A stretch of DNA of 64,000 bases from JBDRRP01 sp964446485. GTDB lineage: Bacteria > Desulfobacterota > Desulfobacteria > Desulfobacterales > JBDRRP01. Of this stretch, positions 16,701 to 26,272 are shown one piece after another. A program made the position numbers and the translations under genes. A model generated the notes under the pieces. It saw only the letters and a program-made list of their open reading frames with translations. It ran no database searches and was not told the origin of the DNA. Numbering within the stretch: position 1 is the stretch's first letter; the number at the start of each line of letters is the position of its first letter. The stretch spans positions 1 through 64,000 of the forward strand of contig CAYUOU010000001.1 in the NCBI GenBank assembly GCA_964446485.1. Reading direction: 5' to 3'.

Positions 16701-17564
16701 ATGGACGTTTACTACATCGACGGCGCATTCGTTTCATCCGAAGCCGCGGTGATTCCTGTCAACGATCTTGCCGTCCTCAGGGGATATGGGGTCTTCGACC
16801 TCATGCGCACTTACAACGGCGAGCCGTTGTTTATGGAGGACCACATTGCGCGGCTCGCCAACTCCGCCTCGGAGATCGGGCTTCACTTTCCCTGGAAAAC
16901 CAATGAGATGGCTGATATCATTGGGCAAACCATTGAACGGAACCCGCACCTGACCGATGCTTCCATCCGGGTGGTGGTCACCGGAGGATCCAGTGACGAC
17001 TTTACGACACCTAAAAATGCACCCCGGCTCCTGGTGCTGGTGTCAGCGGTTCCCAGCCTCCCCGCCGCTTGGTACCGGGACGGGGTAAAAATCGTAACCG
17101 AGGTCACCGAACGGTTCAAGCCCGGCGCCAAAAGCATCAATTACATACCGGCAACCATCGCCATGGAGAAGGCGCGCAAAGCCCATGCGGTCGAAGCGAT
17201 CTATATTGACCGCAATCAGCGGGTCCTCGAAGGCACCACGAGTAACATTTTCGCCTTCATCGGCGGCCGTCTGGTAACACCCGGTGCGGAGATTCTGTCG
17301 GGCATCACTCGAAAGGTGGTCCTCGAAGTAAGCCGGGAACTGTTTCCGGTGGAAATCCGGGACATCGCCCTGGATGAGCTGAATACGGCTGAGGAGGTGT
17401 TCATCACCGGGACCAACAAGGGTCTAGTGCCGGTGAATCAGGTGGATGCCCATCGTATCGGTGACGGGAGGCCAGGCCCCAACACCCGGCGGATCATGGC
17501 CAAACTGGGTGAGCGTGTGGCACGGCATGCCCCGCCAGCAAACAATGGGGCCACGCCGCAGTAG
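16701..17564 (+). CDS. Class IV aminotransferase (branched-chain/D-amino acid/ADC lyase family)
   Basis: 287 residues of fold-type IV PLP enzyme: YIDGAFV at the N-terminus, DLAVLRGYGVFDLMRTY, the PLP lysine at about 144 in GAKSINYIP, EAIYIDRNQRVLEGTTSNIF and the phosphate-binding loop LSGITRKVVLE. The length suits IlvE, D-alanine transaminase or 4-amino-4-deoxychorismate lyase; the motifs do not separate them safely. AGGAG lies 9 nt before the ATG. Confidence 0.88.
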   Translation: MDVYYIDGAFVSSEAAVIPVNDLAVLRGYGVFDLMRTYNGEPLFMEDHIARLANSASEIGLHFPWKTNEMADIIGQTIERNPHLTDASIRVVVTGGSSDDFTTPKNAPRLLVLVSAVPSLPAAWYRDGVKIVTEVTERFKPGAKSINYIPATIAMEKARKAHAVEAIYIDRNQRVLEGTTSNIFAFIGGRLVTPGAEILSGITRKVVLEVSRELFPVEIRDIALDELNTAEEVFITGTNKGLVPVNQVDAHRIGDGRPGPNTRRIMAKLGERVARHAPPANNGATPQ

Positions 17565-17696
17565 CTGCATGACCGACCCCTGCTCAAGGATTTGAGGCAA
17601 ACGAAATCAAAACGAGGTGCAAGCGGAGATCAACTTCTCCGGCCTACCCATCCCTGCACCCCCCATTAACCGGTAACCAACTTAAGGATCATCGGC

Positions 17697-19145
17697 ATGA
17701 GTGATGAAACGATCGAAGAACCCGCAGAAGACGCATCGGAGCCGAGTTTCGCCGAAATGTTCGAAGCATACGCTGCAGGCATGAGCGACGACATTCGCAT
17801 CGGCGACAAAATCAACGGTAAAATCATATCCATTGGCAAGGATGCGATTTACGTGGATACGGGCAGCAAGACCGATGGCGTGGTAGACCGGGCCGAACTC
17901 CTGGGTGATGACGGCGAAATGACGGTCGCCGCGGGCGATGCCATCGACCTTTACGTGGTGGCCGTGACCGAGAGCGAAATACGGTTGTCCCGGGCCATGG
18001 ACGGCATCGGGGGCTATGACCAGTTGCTGGAGGCCTACGAGGGGCGCATCCCGGTAGCGGGTAAAGTGACGGAGACCTGCAAGGGGGGATTTCGCGTAGA
18101 GGTGTTCAAACGCCAGGCTTTTTGCCCCGTCAGCCAGATCGACCTGAGCTATACGGAAAACCTTGATCAATACGTTGGCGAGTCCTTTGAATTCCGGGTC
18201 ATCAAGCTCGAGGAGCGCGGTCGCAACATCGTGGTGTCCCGCAAGGCGCTGCTGGCGGAAGCTGCCAAGGCGGCGCGGAAGGCCTTTTTCGCCCAGGCGG
18301 GCCCGGGCGATGTGGTGACGGGGGTGGTCACCCGGCTGGCGCCGTTTGGCGCCTTTGTGGAGCTGACTCCCGGCGTTGAAGGCCTGGTCCACATCAGCGA
18401 ATTGAGCTGGTCCCGCATCGAATCCCCGGAGGCAGGCGCATCGCCGGGGGACCGGCTTAACGTGAAGATCCTCGCCGTGGAGGAAGATGACAAGGGAAGA
18501 AAACGCATTCGCCTGTCGGCTCGGCAGGCACAGGGCGATCCCTGGGCCACCGTGGATCAGCAATTCGCCGAAGGGCAAAAAGTCACCGGCCGCGTAACGC
18601 GCCTGGCCAAGTTTGGCGCCTTCGTTGAAATTGCACCGGGCATCGACGGACTCGTGCATATCAGCGAAATGAGTTACACCCGACGCGTGTTGGACCCGTC
18701 GGAGATTGTGAGCCAGGGCGCCGAAGTCTCTGTCATGATCAAGAACGTCGACACCGATAAACGGCGTATTTCCCTGAGTATGAAAGATGCCGAGGGGGAC
18801 CCATGGCTGGGCGTGGCCGAGCGATACCGCTCCGGCGCCGAGGTAACGGGAACCGTGGAGAAAGCCGAGCGATTCGGCATCTTCATTTCTCTGGAGCCCG
18901 GCATCACCGGCCTGCTCCCCAAGTCGAGCATTTCTCAGTCGGCCGATCCCGCCGCCTATGAGAGGGCCAAACCCGGCCAAAGCGTCGGCGTGCGCATTGA
19001 TCGGGTGGATATCGCCGCCCGGCGTATTTCCCTGGCACCGACCGATGCGGAAGCCGATGGCGGCTGGGCCGCCTACGCGCCCGAGGAAAAAGCCCCCTTG
19101 AACGACCTGGCACAAAAACTTCAGGACGCCCTGAACAAAAAATGA
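17697..19145 (+). CDS. S1 RNA-binding domain protein (ribosomal protein S1-like)
   Basis: 482 residues with an acidic N-terminus (about 30 residues) and five S1 domains at roughly 36-101, 118-183, 203-276, 292-364 and 380-447. The third and fourth are the most typical (RLAPFGAFVELTPGVEGLVHIS and KFGAFVEIAPGIDGLVHISEM regions). Bacterial S1 has four to six such domains and recruits mRNA to the 30S subunit. A separate full-length rpsA may exist elsewhere, so this could be the second S1-like protein common in Desulfobacterota. The thioredoxin reductase gene follows 18 bp downstream, an operon pair. Confidence 0.88.
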   Translation: MSDETIEEPAEDASEPSFAEMFEAYAAGMSDDIRIGDKINGKIISIGKDAIYVDTGSKTDGVVDRAELLGDDGEMTVAAGDAIDLYVVAVTESEIRLSRAMDGIGGYDQLLEAYEGRIPVAGKVTETCKGGFRVEVFKRQAFCPVSQIDLSYTENLDQYVGESFEFRVIKLEERGRNIVVSRKALLAEAAKAARKAFFAQAGPGDVVTGVVTRLAPFGAFVELTPGVEGLVHISELSWSRIESPEAGASPGDRLNVKILAVEEDDKGRKRIRLSARQAQGDPWATVDQQFAEGQKVTGRVTRLAKFGAFVEIAPGIDGLVHISEMSYTRRVLDPSEIVSQGAEVSVMIKNVDTDKRRISLSMKDAEGDPWLGVAERYRSGAEVTGTVEKAERFGIFISLEPGITGLLPKSSISQSADPAAYERAKPGQSVGVRIDRVDIAARRISLAPTDAEADGGWAAYAPEEKAPLNDLAQKLQDALNKK

Positions 19146-19163
19146 TTGAGAAGGAGAGCGTTT

Positions 19164-20132
19164 ATGGCAACGGATGACATCCTGGATCTGATCATCATCG
19201 GCGGCGGACCGGGCGGCCTGACGGCGGGCATTTATGCAAAACGCGCCGCACTCAGCGCCGTGCTTATCGAAGGGGCGGCGCTGGGCGGTCAGGTCATTAA
19301 ATCAGACGAAGTGGAAAACTGGCCCGGAACGATCCACGCCAATGGCGCTGAACTGAGCATGCAGTTTGCCGAGCACGCCCAGGCGTTGGACCTGGAAATC
19401 CAGTCCCACGAAGTAACCGCCATCATACCAGGCCTGGACCATCACCGCGTCCAACTGGACAACGGAGAAGTGCTCCGCGCATATGCCGTCATCATGGGCA
19501 CGGGCGGATTCCCCCGTAAGCTCTTCATTCCTGGCGAGGATGAATTTTATGGCCGAGGGGTCTCCTACTGCGCCGTCTGCGACGGATTTTTCTTCAAAAA
19601 CAAAACGGTGGTCGTCGTGGGTGGGGGCGACAGCGCCTGTGAAGAGTCCCTGTACCTGGCCAAGCTGGCCAAAAAGGTTTACATCGCCCATCGCAGAGAC
19701 GCATTCAGGGCAAGCATGCTGCTCCAACAGCGGGTGGAAGCCGACTGCAACATCGAAGTGCTCTGGAACACGGTGCTCACCAGAATCCTTGCCGACGACA
19801 ACGGCGTGACCGGCGTGGATCTCAAGGATACCCAAACCGCCGAAGCGCGGCACCTCGCCACTGACGGGGTGTTCGTCTTTATCGGCTTCCTGCCCAAGAA
19901 CGAACTGGTTCCGGCCGGTGTCAAGAAAAACAGCGAAGGCTATGTCATCACCGATATCAAGTGTGAAACCGCCATCCCTGGCATTTATGCCATAGGCGAC
20001 CTGAGAGAGAAATATGCCCGGCAAATCGTCACGGCCGCGGCCGACGGCTGCACGGCCGCCCTGGCAGCCGCTCACTATGTGGAAACCCGAAAAGCGGCCG
20101 GCGACGCCTGCGAACTGCCCGCTGACTTGTAA
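19164..20132 (+). CDS. trxB: Thioredoxin reductase (NADPH-type flavoprotein)
   Basis: 322 residues. FAD-binding IIIGGGPGGLTAGIYAKRA is at the N-terminus, the redox-active pair is Cys136/Cys139 in SYCAVCDGFFF, the NAD(P)-binding motif is VVGGGDSACEESLYLA, and the C-terminal FAD motif is IYAIGDLREKYARQIVTAAADG. It reduces thioredoxin or a related protein in the cytoplasm. AAGGAGAG lies 6 nt before the ATG at 19164. It is transcribed with the S1 gene. Confidence 0.92.
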   Translation: MATDDILDLIIIGGGPGGLTAGIYAKRAALSAVLIEGAALGGQVIKSDEVENWPGTIHANGAELSMQFAEHAQALDLEIQSHEVTAIIPGLDHHRVQLDNGEVLRAYAVIMGTGGFPRKLFIPGEDEFYGRGVSYCAVCDGFFFKNKTVVVVGGGDSACEESLYLAKLAKKVYIAHRRDAFRASMLLQQRVEADCNIEVLWNTVLTRILADDNGVTGVDLKDTQTAEARHLATDGVFVFIGFLPKNELVPAGVKKNSEGYVITDIKCETAIPGIYAIGDLREKYARQIVTAAADGCTAALAAAHYVETRKAAGDACELPADL

Positions 20133-20235
20133 AGGATAAGGATCGCCGCGCCTCACCGGGTGAGCTGCGAAAACATGGCCAAAACCTGGAGATTGTAGGT
20201 GGCAAAAAAAATTGGCGTGTGCGATTGTCGCCCGC

Positions 20236-20601
20236 TCATTTTTTCATGAACAGGTATACTGCCAGCGCAACCAGTATGCCTGCAAATATTTTCTTGAAGT
20301 TGGCGGTGGACACGTGCTCAACCAACCGCGCACCGACTTGGGCGCCGATGATGCCGCCGATACCCAATAGCATGCCAGCCCGGTAATCCACATTGGCCAG
20401 TTTGCCATGGGCGAAAAGCGCGGATATTGAAATGACAAATATTCCCATGAAGGACGTGCCCACGGCCTTCTGGGCTGAAAAGCCCATAAAAAGCAGCAGC
20501 GGAATCATGAGAAAGCCCCCCCCAAGGCCGGTGAACGCCGCGCCGATGCCCACACCGATGCCCAATACGGACAGCATCAACGCCTGAGACAACCCGTCCA
20601 T
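20236..20601 (-). CDS. TauE/SafE-family membrane protein, short form
   Basis: 121 residues with about four membrane helices. GIGAAFTGLGGGFLMIPLL and the following AVGTSFMGIFVIS are typical of the N-terminal half of sulfite exporter TauE/SafE transporters; GIIGAQVGARLVEHV closes the unit. Full transporters are twice this length with an inverted repeat, so this half-size form may work as a dimer. In a sulfate reducer, transport of sulfite or a sulfonate is a reasonable guess but unproven. Confidence 0.8.
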   Translation of the reverse strand: MDGLSQALMLSVLGIGVGIGAAFTGLGGGFLMIPLLLFMGFSAQKAVGTSFMGIFVISISALFAHGKLANVDYRAGMLLGIGGIIGAQVGARLVEHVSTANFKKIFAGILVALAVYLFMKK

Positions 20602-20923
20602 ATCTTTAATCCTTTCATTTCAGAGTTGGTTTTCAGCCCGCATCGCGATGACAATCGCGCTGTACCCAATAACATGCCCTCGCCTTGGGCACCAGCAGGG
20701 CGATGAGATGGTTTCGCATGGCCATTCGCATCTGCGCCACGGCGATATGAGGCGCCAAAGCCCTGTGATGTGGGGTTCGAACATCGAAATAATGGTATTT
20801 CACCCTTATTTCTCCATTTTTTTGCCATTGTTGTAATTTGATGAATCATGCTAAAATTAAGAATGTTAAAACAAGCTGGAACAGAAACGGCGAACTCACA
20901 AACCAGAAAAATAGAGGTGCATC
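20602..20923. other. Divergent intergenic region, TauE to small protein
   Basis: 322 bases. The half near 20924 is AT-rich and holds a possible sigma-70 promoter, TTGTTG (20828-20833) and TAAAAT (20852-20857) at 18-nt spacing, that would drive the 44-residue gene. No other gene or structure was recognised. Confidence 0.4.
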
Positions 20924-21058
20924 ATGGCCAACGATAAAGTAGAAGACTACACCAAAGACGAAGGCAAGGGACACGTTGACACTCGAGAAAAAAATTTTGA
21001 CTGCGAGGACAAAGATCCAAACCTTGGATGTGACCCTGGTATTGACGTAGCTGGATAG
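20924..21058 (+). CDS. 44-residue acidic small protein
   Basis: A very small protein, strongly charged (MANDKVEDYTKDEGKGHVD at the start) with two cysteines in the second half (FDCEDKD, LGCDPG). It has a GAGGTG box 6 nt before the ATG, an AT-rich promoter region upstream and a strong terminator 54 bp after its stop, so it forms its own transcription unit. No family was recognised. The two Cys could coordinate a metal or form a disulfide. Confidence 0.6.
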   Translation: MANDKVEDYTKDEGKGHVDTREKNFDCEDKDPNLGCDPGIDVAG

Positions 21059-21111
21059 GTTAAGGCAGCGCCCTAAACACGGGAAGAAAGATTAGTGGCC
21101 TTCGCGCCATG

Positions 21112-21147
21112 ACAAAAGGCAGAGCCCTCCGGGGCTCTGCCTTTTGT
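21112..21147. terminator. Bidirectional rho-independent terminator
   Basis: A perfect 16-bp stem ACAAAAGGCAGAGCCC/GGGCTCTGCCTTTTGT with a TCCG tetraloop. The A and T runs at its base make it work on either strand. It separates the 44-residue gene from the ybbA operon. Confidence 0.9.
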
Positions 21148-21281
21148 ATCGCCTTCTTGGTGAGGGAACGCATCCCAGCGCCAAGTGTTCACTGGGTTCC
21201 TTCGATGGGGTTTGTTGACCCGCCCGAGCGCGCGCCTTAGGATAAACCACCAAGAAAATATCACCGAAAAGGTAGGCCGTC

Positions 21282-21944
21282 ATGCTCAAAGCGGAAAACC
21301 TGAAGAAAACCTTTACGATAGACCATCGTGAGGTGCCGGTTTTAGAGGACATTTCATTTGACGTTGCCCCCGGGGAATTTCTGGTGATCAGTGGCAGCAG
21401 CGGCAGTGGGAAGACCACCCTGCTGACCCTTCTCTCCGGGTTGGACCGGCCGACCGATGGCCGCGTGTGGATCGACGGCGCGGACATCACCGACTTCAGC
21501 GAAGACCGGCTGGCGATTCTTCGTAACCATGATATCGGGTATGTGTTCCAAAGTTTCCATCTCGTGCCGTCGCTCACCGCCGAAGAAAATATAATGTTTC
21601 CGGCGGAGTTGGCGGGGCATTCTGACGCCGCCGACCGTGCCGAAGCGCTCATGAAGCGCGTGGGTATTGCCCACCGACGACGCAATTTCCCCCACCAGCT
21701 GTCGGGCGGTGAAAAACAACGCGTAGCCGTCTGCCGGGCACTCGTAAATCGCCCAAAGCTGCTTTTCGCCGACGAACCCACCGGAAACCTCGACTCTGAA
21801 AACGGCCTGGCCATCCTGGAACTGTTGACGGAGGCCAGAACGGATTCCGGACTCACCATGGTGCTGGTGACCCACAGCAGTGAACTGGCCACCCAGGCCG
21901 ACCGCATCGTAACCCTGAGCGACGGCCGAATACTGGATCATTGA
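21282..21944 (+). CDS. ybbA: ABC transporter ATP-binding protein, YbbA/LolD type
   Basis: 220 residues: Walker A GSSGSGKTT, Q-loop in YVFQSFHLVPSLTAEEN, signature LSGGEKQRVAVCRAL, Walker B LLFADEPTGNLD and switch His in VLVTHSSEL. This is the MacB/LolD subgroup that powers mechanotransmission, not import. It is followed 3 bp later by an 830-residue FtsX-type permease and then a TesA-like esterase, the same order as the E. coli ybbA-ybbP cluster beside tesA, which supports the name. Confidence 0.9.
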   Translation: MLKAENLKKTFTIDHREVPVLEDISFDVAPGEFLVISGSSGSGKTTLLTLLSGLDRPTDGRVWIDGADITDFSEDRLAILRNHDIGYVFQSFHLVPSLTAEENIMFPAELAGHSDAADRAEALMKRVGIAHRRRNFPHQLSGGEKQRVAVCRALVNRPKLLFADEPTGNLDSENGLAILELLTEARTDSGLTMVLVTHSSELATQADRIVTLSDGRILDH

Positions 21945-21947
21945 CCC

Positions 21948-24440
21948 ATGTTCCATTGCGCATTTCTTTTTCGGCAGATCCGCCGTTCCGGTAAGCAGGC
22001 CGGCGTATTCGTGCTGTGCGTGATGCTCTCCATGGTATCGCTCATCGCACTGAACGGGTTTTCATCGAGCGTCAACCAATCTCTTATGCGAGATGCGCGT
22101 CAGCTCAATGCCGGCGACATCATCATACGCTCCCACTACCCCTTTTCTCCCGGCATCACAGGTGCGGTGAAACGGCTTGTTAGCAACGGCCGTATCGCAT
22201 CGAGCCGTCTTTACGAATTTTACGCCATTGCCCGCAGCCCATCCGAAGAGCAGTCGGTGCTTGCCATGATCAAGGTGGCGGGGCCCGGCTATCCATTTTA
22301 CGGCCAGATGGTGTTGGCCTCGGGCAGAGCGTTCGCGGACGTCTACCGCCCGGGGCAGGCGGTGGTGGAACAGGCCCTCCTGGATCGCCTGGGACTCAAG
22401 CCGGGGGATAACCTCAACGTAGGCAGCACCCGACTGGCCATCGCCGATGTGGTCACTGCCGAACCGGACCGGCCGGTGAGCTTTTTTTCAGCTGGCCCCC
22501 GCGTGTTCGTTCACCCCGGCGACTTGGAGGCGCTGGATCTGGTCACCAAAGGCAGCCGTATTCGACACAAACTGCTTCTGAAAACCGCTGACCCAAACGA
22601 CACGGATCGCATTGCAATATTGCTTCGCCGGGCGGCCGCCAACGATCAGGAACGGGTGGACACGTATCGAACAGCCAATTCCCGCATGAAGCGGTTTTTC
22701 GACAATTTTCTGTTCTTCCTCAATCTGGTAGGGGTGTTCACCCTGCTCCTGGCCGGCATCGGCATCCAGAGCGCGCTTACGGCCCTTCTAAAATCCAAGA
22801 CGTATACCATGGCCATCGTGAAGACCGTCGGCGCCACCAGCGCCTTTGTCATTCGTCATTACGTGGTCATGGTCACCCTCCTGGCGATGACGGGCACCCT
22901 GCTGGGAGTCATTGTCGGCAGCCTGGTCCAACGGCTGCTGCCAACCCTGTTTAAGGGGTTTTTGCCTGAAGGGATGCAAGTGGCCATCTCCTGGCCGGCG
23001 GTATACGAAAGCCTGACGCTGGCACTGGTGGTTGTCACCCTGTTTGCCTATCTGCCCGTCTACCGATTGAAAGGCGTTCGCCCGACGGCCATTTTCAGAA
23101 AGGAACCGCCGCCGCCCGGGAAAGGGTGGCCCTACTACACAAGCCTCACCACCATTTCCGGGGTGTTTGTGGCCCTGTTGCTCATGCAGCTCAACGACAT
23201 GCGCCTGGGCCTCTATTTCATCGCCGGTATCGTGGCATTCATCGTCGTGACCGCCCTGCTCATGCTGGGGGTGCTCTGGGCACTGGCCCGGTGGCGGCCC
23301 CGACGGCTTTCCGCCCGGCAGGCGGTCCGGGGCCTGTTTCGGCCCGGCAACGCGACCCGTGCCATCCTCATCACCCTGACGGCATCCTTATCGGTGCTCT
23401 TTATCGTTTATCTGGTGGAGGCCAATTTGGATGCGGCCTACGTGAAATCGTTTCCCGCCGAAGCGCCAAACGTGTTCTTTATCGATATCCAACCGGACCA
23501 GGTGGCCGAGTTCAAAACCATGGTGAATCCACCGGATATTTATCCCATCATTCGGTCGCGCATCCGAGCCATCAATGGGGTATCGGTGAATCGAAGTGCT
23601 GAGATGAAAAGAAAGGGAGACAATCTGGCCCGGGAGTTCAATCTCACCTACCGCCACCACCTGCTGGACGATGAGCGGATTACTCACGGCAGCAGCCTCT
23701 TCCGGGAAGATTGGGACGACCCCCAGGTCTCTGTGCTGGATGCCGTGGTGGACATGCGCCCCATGGCCGTCGGGGACACCATTGCCTTCAATATCCAGGG
23801 GGTGCCGCTGGAAGCGCGGATCTCCAGCATCCGTACCCGAGATCGAGAATCGCTGTCACCGTTCTTCTACTTCGTCTTCCCTAAAACGGTGCTCGAAAAA
23901 GCGCCCCAGACGTTCTTTGCCGCCGTTCGCCTGGCAAAACAGGATATCGCCCCACTGCAGAACCAGGTGGTGGCCCGGCTTCCAAACATCAGCGTTATCG
24001 ACATCACGGAAACCGTTCAAACCTTTTCGCGAGTTATGCAAAAGCTATCCGGCATCATCCGATTTTTCACGGCATTCAGCATCGCGGCCGGCCTGCTGAT
24101 CCTGGTGAGCGCGATCTTCGCCACCCGCGCCGCCCGCATCCGGGAGGCTGTCTACTTCAAGATTCTCGGCGCTCGCCGAAGCTTCGTGGCGCGGATTTTT
24201 TTGTGGGAGCACGCCCTCATGGGGCTCATCAGCGCCACCGCCGCCATGACAGTGGCTCAGACGGCCGGGCTGATCATCTGCCGGCGGGTGTTGGACATCA
24301 CCTACCAGCCTTTCCCCGTGGCGAGCCTCGTGATGCTGGCACTGCCCATGGTGCTGGTGGCCGGCGTGGGGCATTGGGCATCGCTGGCCATCTTGCGAAA
24401 GAAGCCAGTCTCTTATCTCCGGGATCATGACCAAGAATAA
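21948..24440 (+). CDS. ybbP: FtsX-like ABC permease, YbbP type
   Basis: 830 residues with two FtsX-like modules. An N-terminal helix (VFVLCVMLSMVSLIALNGF) is followed by a large periplasmic domain, helices around 255-275, 305-325 and 355-372, then a second block of helices around 398-455, a second periplasmic domain, and C-terminal helices near 705-725, 745-770 and 785-810. This 10-helix layout is that of YbbP, the partner of YbbA. It probably moves hydrophobic molecules or lipoproteins from the inner membrane. It ends close to the tesA-like gene, in the same operon. Confidence 0.88.
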   Translation: MFHCAFLFRQIRRSGKQAGVFVLCVMLSMVSLIALNGFSSSVNQSLMRDARQLNAGDIIIRSHYPFSPGITGAVKRLVSNGRIASSRLYEFYAIARSPSEEQSVLAMIKVAGPGYPFYGQMVLASGRAFADVYRPGQAVVEQALLDRLGLKPGDNLNVGSTRLAIADVVTAEPDRPVSFFSAGPRVFVHPGDLEALDLVTKGSRIRHKLLLKTADPNDTDRIAILLRRAAANDQERVDTYRTANSRMKRFFDNFLFFLNLVGVFTLLLAGIGIQSALTALLKSKTYTMAIVKTVGATSAFVIRHYVVMVTLLAMTGTLLGVIVGSLVQRLLPTLFKGFLPEGMQVAISWPAVYESLTLALVVVTLFAYLPVYRLKGVRPTAIFRKEPPPPGKGWPYYTSLTTISGVFVALLLMQLNDMRLGLYFIAGIVAFIVVTALLMLGVLWALARWRPRRLSARQAVRGLFRPGNATRAILITLTASLSVLFIVYLVEANLDAAYVKSFPAEAPNVFFIDIQPDQVAEFKTMVNPPDIYPIIRSRIRAINGVSVNRSAEMKRKGDNLAREFNLTYRHHLLDDERITHGSSLFREDWDDPQVSVLDAVVDMRPMAVGDTIAFNIQGVPLEARISSIRTRDRESLSPFFYFVFPKTVLEKAPQTFFAAVRLAKQDIAPLQNQVVARLPNISVIDITETVQTFSRVMQKLSGIIRFFTAFSIAAGLLILVSAIFATRAARIREAVYFKILGARRSFVARIFLWEHALMGLISATAAMTVAQTAGLIICRRVLDITYQPFPVASLVMLALPMVLVAGVGHWASLAILRKKPVSYLRDHDQE

Positions 24441-24498
24441 CTGCAGGGTTCAAGTGAACGGCAAAACCTGTTCTTGCATTGATATGAAAGAAGAGCGA

Positions 24499-25206
24499 AT
24501 GAATATCAAACCGATTCAAACGGTGCGGCGATTGCTGGCCATGGTGATGATCATCACCATGCTGGTGGCCGGCTGCGGGGACAACAATGAGGCGGCACGC
24601 ATCTCACCACCGCCCCAGGAAGCGCCGGCATCCGACCCCGTGGAGGGCGTCATCGTGGCCGTGGGCGACAGTCTCACCGCCGGCTACGGGCTAATCGAAG
24701 ACGAAGCCTACCCGACACTGCTGGAGCGCCGGCTCCGCCGAAACGGATTCCCATTTAGGGTGGTCAACGCAGGGATCAGCGGGGAGACGACCAGCGGCGC
24801 GCGATCAAGAATCGACTGGATCATGACTTTGTCGCCGGACATCGTCATTCTCGAAACCGGGGCCAACGACGGCCTCAGGGGCATTGATCCCGACCTCACC
24901 CGGGAGAACATCGCGGCCATCGTCGACGACCTCGAGCGACAAGGCGTCGTGGTGGTGCTGGCCGGCATGAAGATGGTGAAAAACATGGGGAAGGAATTCA
25001 CCGAAGCCTTCGAGAGCATCTACCCGGCGGTCGCGGCCGAAAAGAACCTCATCCTGGTGCCGTTTTTTCTGGAGGGCGTTGCCGGCGACCCATCCCTCAA
25101 CCTTCCCGACGGCATTCACCCCACCGCCGGAGGCTATCGAAAAGTCACGGAAGTGGTCTACCCCTATGTGGTCCAGGCCATCAAGGCCTTTCGCAGTAAA
25201 CAGTGA
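24499..25206 (+). CDS. tesA: SGNH-hydrolase lipoprotein (arylesterase/thioesterase TesA-like)
   Basis: 235 residues. The signal peptide ends in a lipobox (LVAGC), so the protein is lipid-anchored. The four SGNH blocks are visible: VGDSLTAGYG (Ser), the Gly in VNAGISGETT, GANDGLRG (Asn) and DGIHPTAGGY (Asp and His). The reaction is hydrolysis of acyl esters or thioesters in the periplasm. It stands directly after ybbP. The last 202 bases of the gene are part of a 1010-bp tandem duplication, but this copy is complete. Confidence 0.9.
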   Translation: MNIKPIQTVRRLLAMVMIITMLVAGCGDNNEAARISPPPQEAPASDPVEGVIVAVGDSLTAGYGLIEDEAYPTLLERRLRRNGFPFRVVNAGISGETTSGARSRIDWIMTLSPDIVILETGANDGLRGIDPDLTRENIAAIVDDLERQGVVVVLAGMKMVKNMGKEFTEAFESIYPAVAAEKNLILVPFFLEGVAGDPSLNLPDGIHPTAGGYRKVTEVVYPYVVQAIKAFRSKQ

Positions 25207-25262
25207 TTTTGACAGGTTGTTTTCTGTCACTCCTTCGGAGTTCTCAATTTTCTTTTTCGAAT

Positions 25263-26014
25263 TCATATTTTGACCAACTCGTACTTTCGTTTTCCCAGGC
25301 CGATCTTCTCTGCATAGACCAACTGGTGCGCCCAGTCCACATCGGGGTACACCCCCCGAAACTTGTCTTCGCCGGCGGCCTGGTTCGTCTTCATGTCCGC
25401 GCCGGGAAGGGCCGGCTCCCGGTTCACCAGGTCCACCGAGGCCTGGTCGATGGCCACCGGGTCGGTGGCGGCCAGAATGCCGATATTGCGCACGATGGGG
25501 GTGTCGTTGAAGGGCAGGCAGTCGCAGCCGGGCGACACGTCGGTGATGAAATTGATGAACAGGGCCTTGCCCTTTTTGTTCTTGAGCACGCCGGCGGTGT
25601 ACTCCACCATGTTTTCCAGAAAGGTGGGTATGTCCTGGTTCCATCGGATCTGGATAGCGCCCGTGGGGCAGGCCAGGATGCACTCCCCGCAGCCGATGCA
25701 CCGCTCGGGGTCCAGCCGGCATTTCTCGTCCACCACCTCCAGGGCCGACTGGGCGCAGTGGGGTACGCAGTCGCCACAGCCAATACACTTTTTCGTCTTC
25801 ACCTTGGGGCTGAGCGTCGAATGCTGGGCCATCTTGCCCCGGCGTGAGGCGCAGCCCATGCCTGTGTTTTTGATGGCGCCGCCGAACCCGGAAAGTTCGT
25901 GCCCCTTGAAATGGGCCACGGAAACGTAGGCGTCGGCCTCCACGATCTCAGTGCCGATGTACACCTCGTCGAACTGTTTCAGGCCCACCTCAACGGCGGT
26001 CTCCGTCTTTCCCC
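25263..26014 (-). pseudogene. Truncated duplicate of the DUF362 ferredoxin gene
   Basis: The 3' part of the DUF362 gene, duplicated without its N-terminal coding region. The frame runs on through the junction into the reverse complement of the tesA end, giving a chimeric open frame of 511 codons with a nonsense N-terminal half. Both iron-sulfur motifs (CIGCGDCVPHC and CIGCGECILAC) remain, but no proper start is present. It is almost certainly non-functional. Confidence 0.8.
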
Positions 26015-26216
26015 AGCCTTCGAGAGCATCTACCCGGCGGTCGCGGCCGAAAAGAACCTCATCCTGGTGCCGTTTTTTCTGGAGGGCGTTGCCGGCGACC
26101 CATCCCTCAACCTTCCCGACGGCATTCACCCCACCGCCGGAGGCTATCGAAAAGTCACGGAAGTGGTCTACCCCTATGTGGTCCAGGCCATCAAGGCCTT
26201 TCGCAGTAAACAGTGA
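26015..26216 (+). pseudogene. Duplicated 3' fragment of tesA
   Basis: The last 67 codons of the esterase gene, identical to 25005-25206, without promoter or start. It includes the Asp/His block DGIHPTAGGY but no nucleophile. It is a by-product of the tandem duplication. Confidence 0.85.
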
Positions 26217-26272
26217 TTTTGACAGGTTGTTTTCTGTCACTCCTTCGGAGTTCTCAATTTTCTTTTTCGAAT

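Noticed and set aside
17682..19115. Minus-strand open frame of 477 codons opposite the S1 protein gene
   Set aside because: It is the antisense shadow of a GC-rich gene; the plus-strand protein has five clear S1 domains and a good start, while the antisense product has no recognisable motif.
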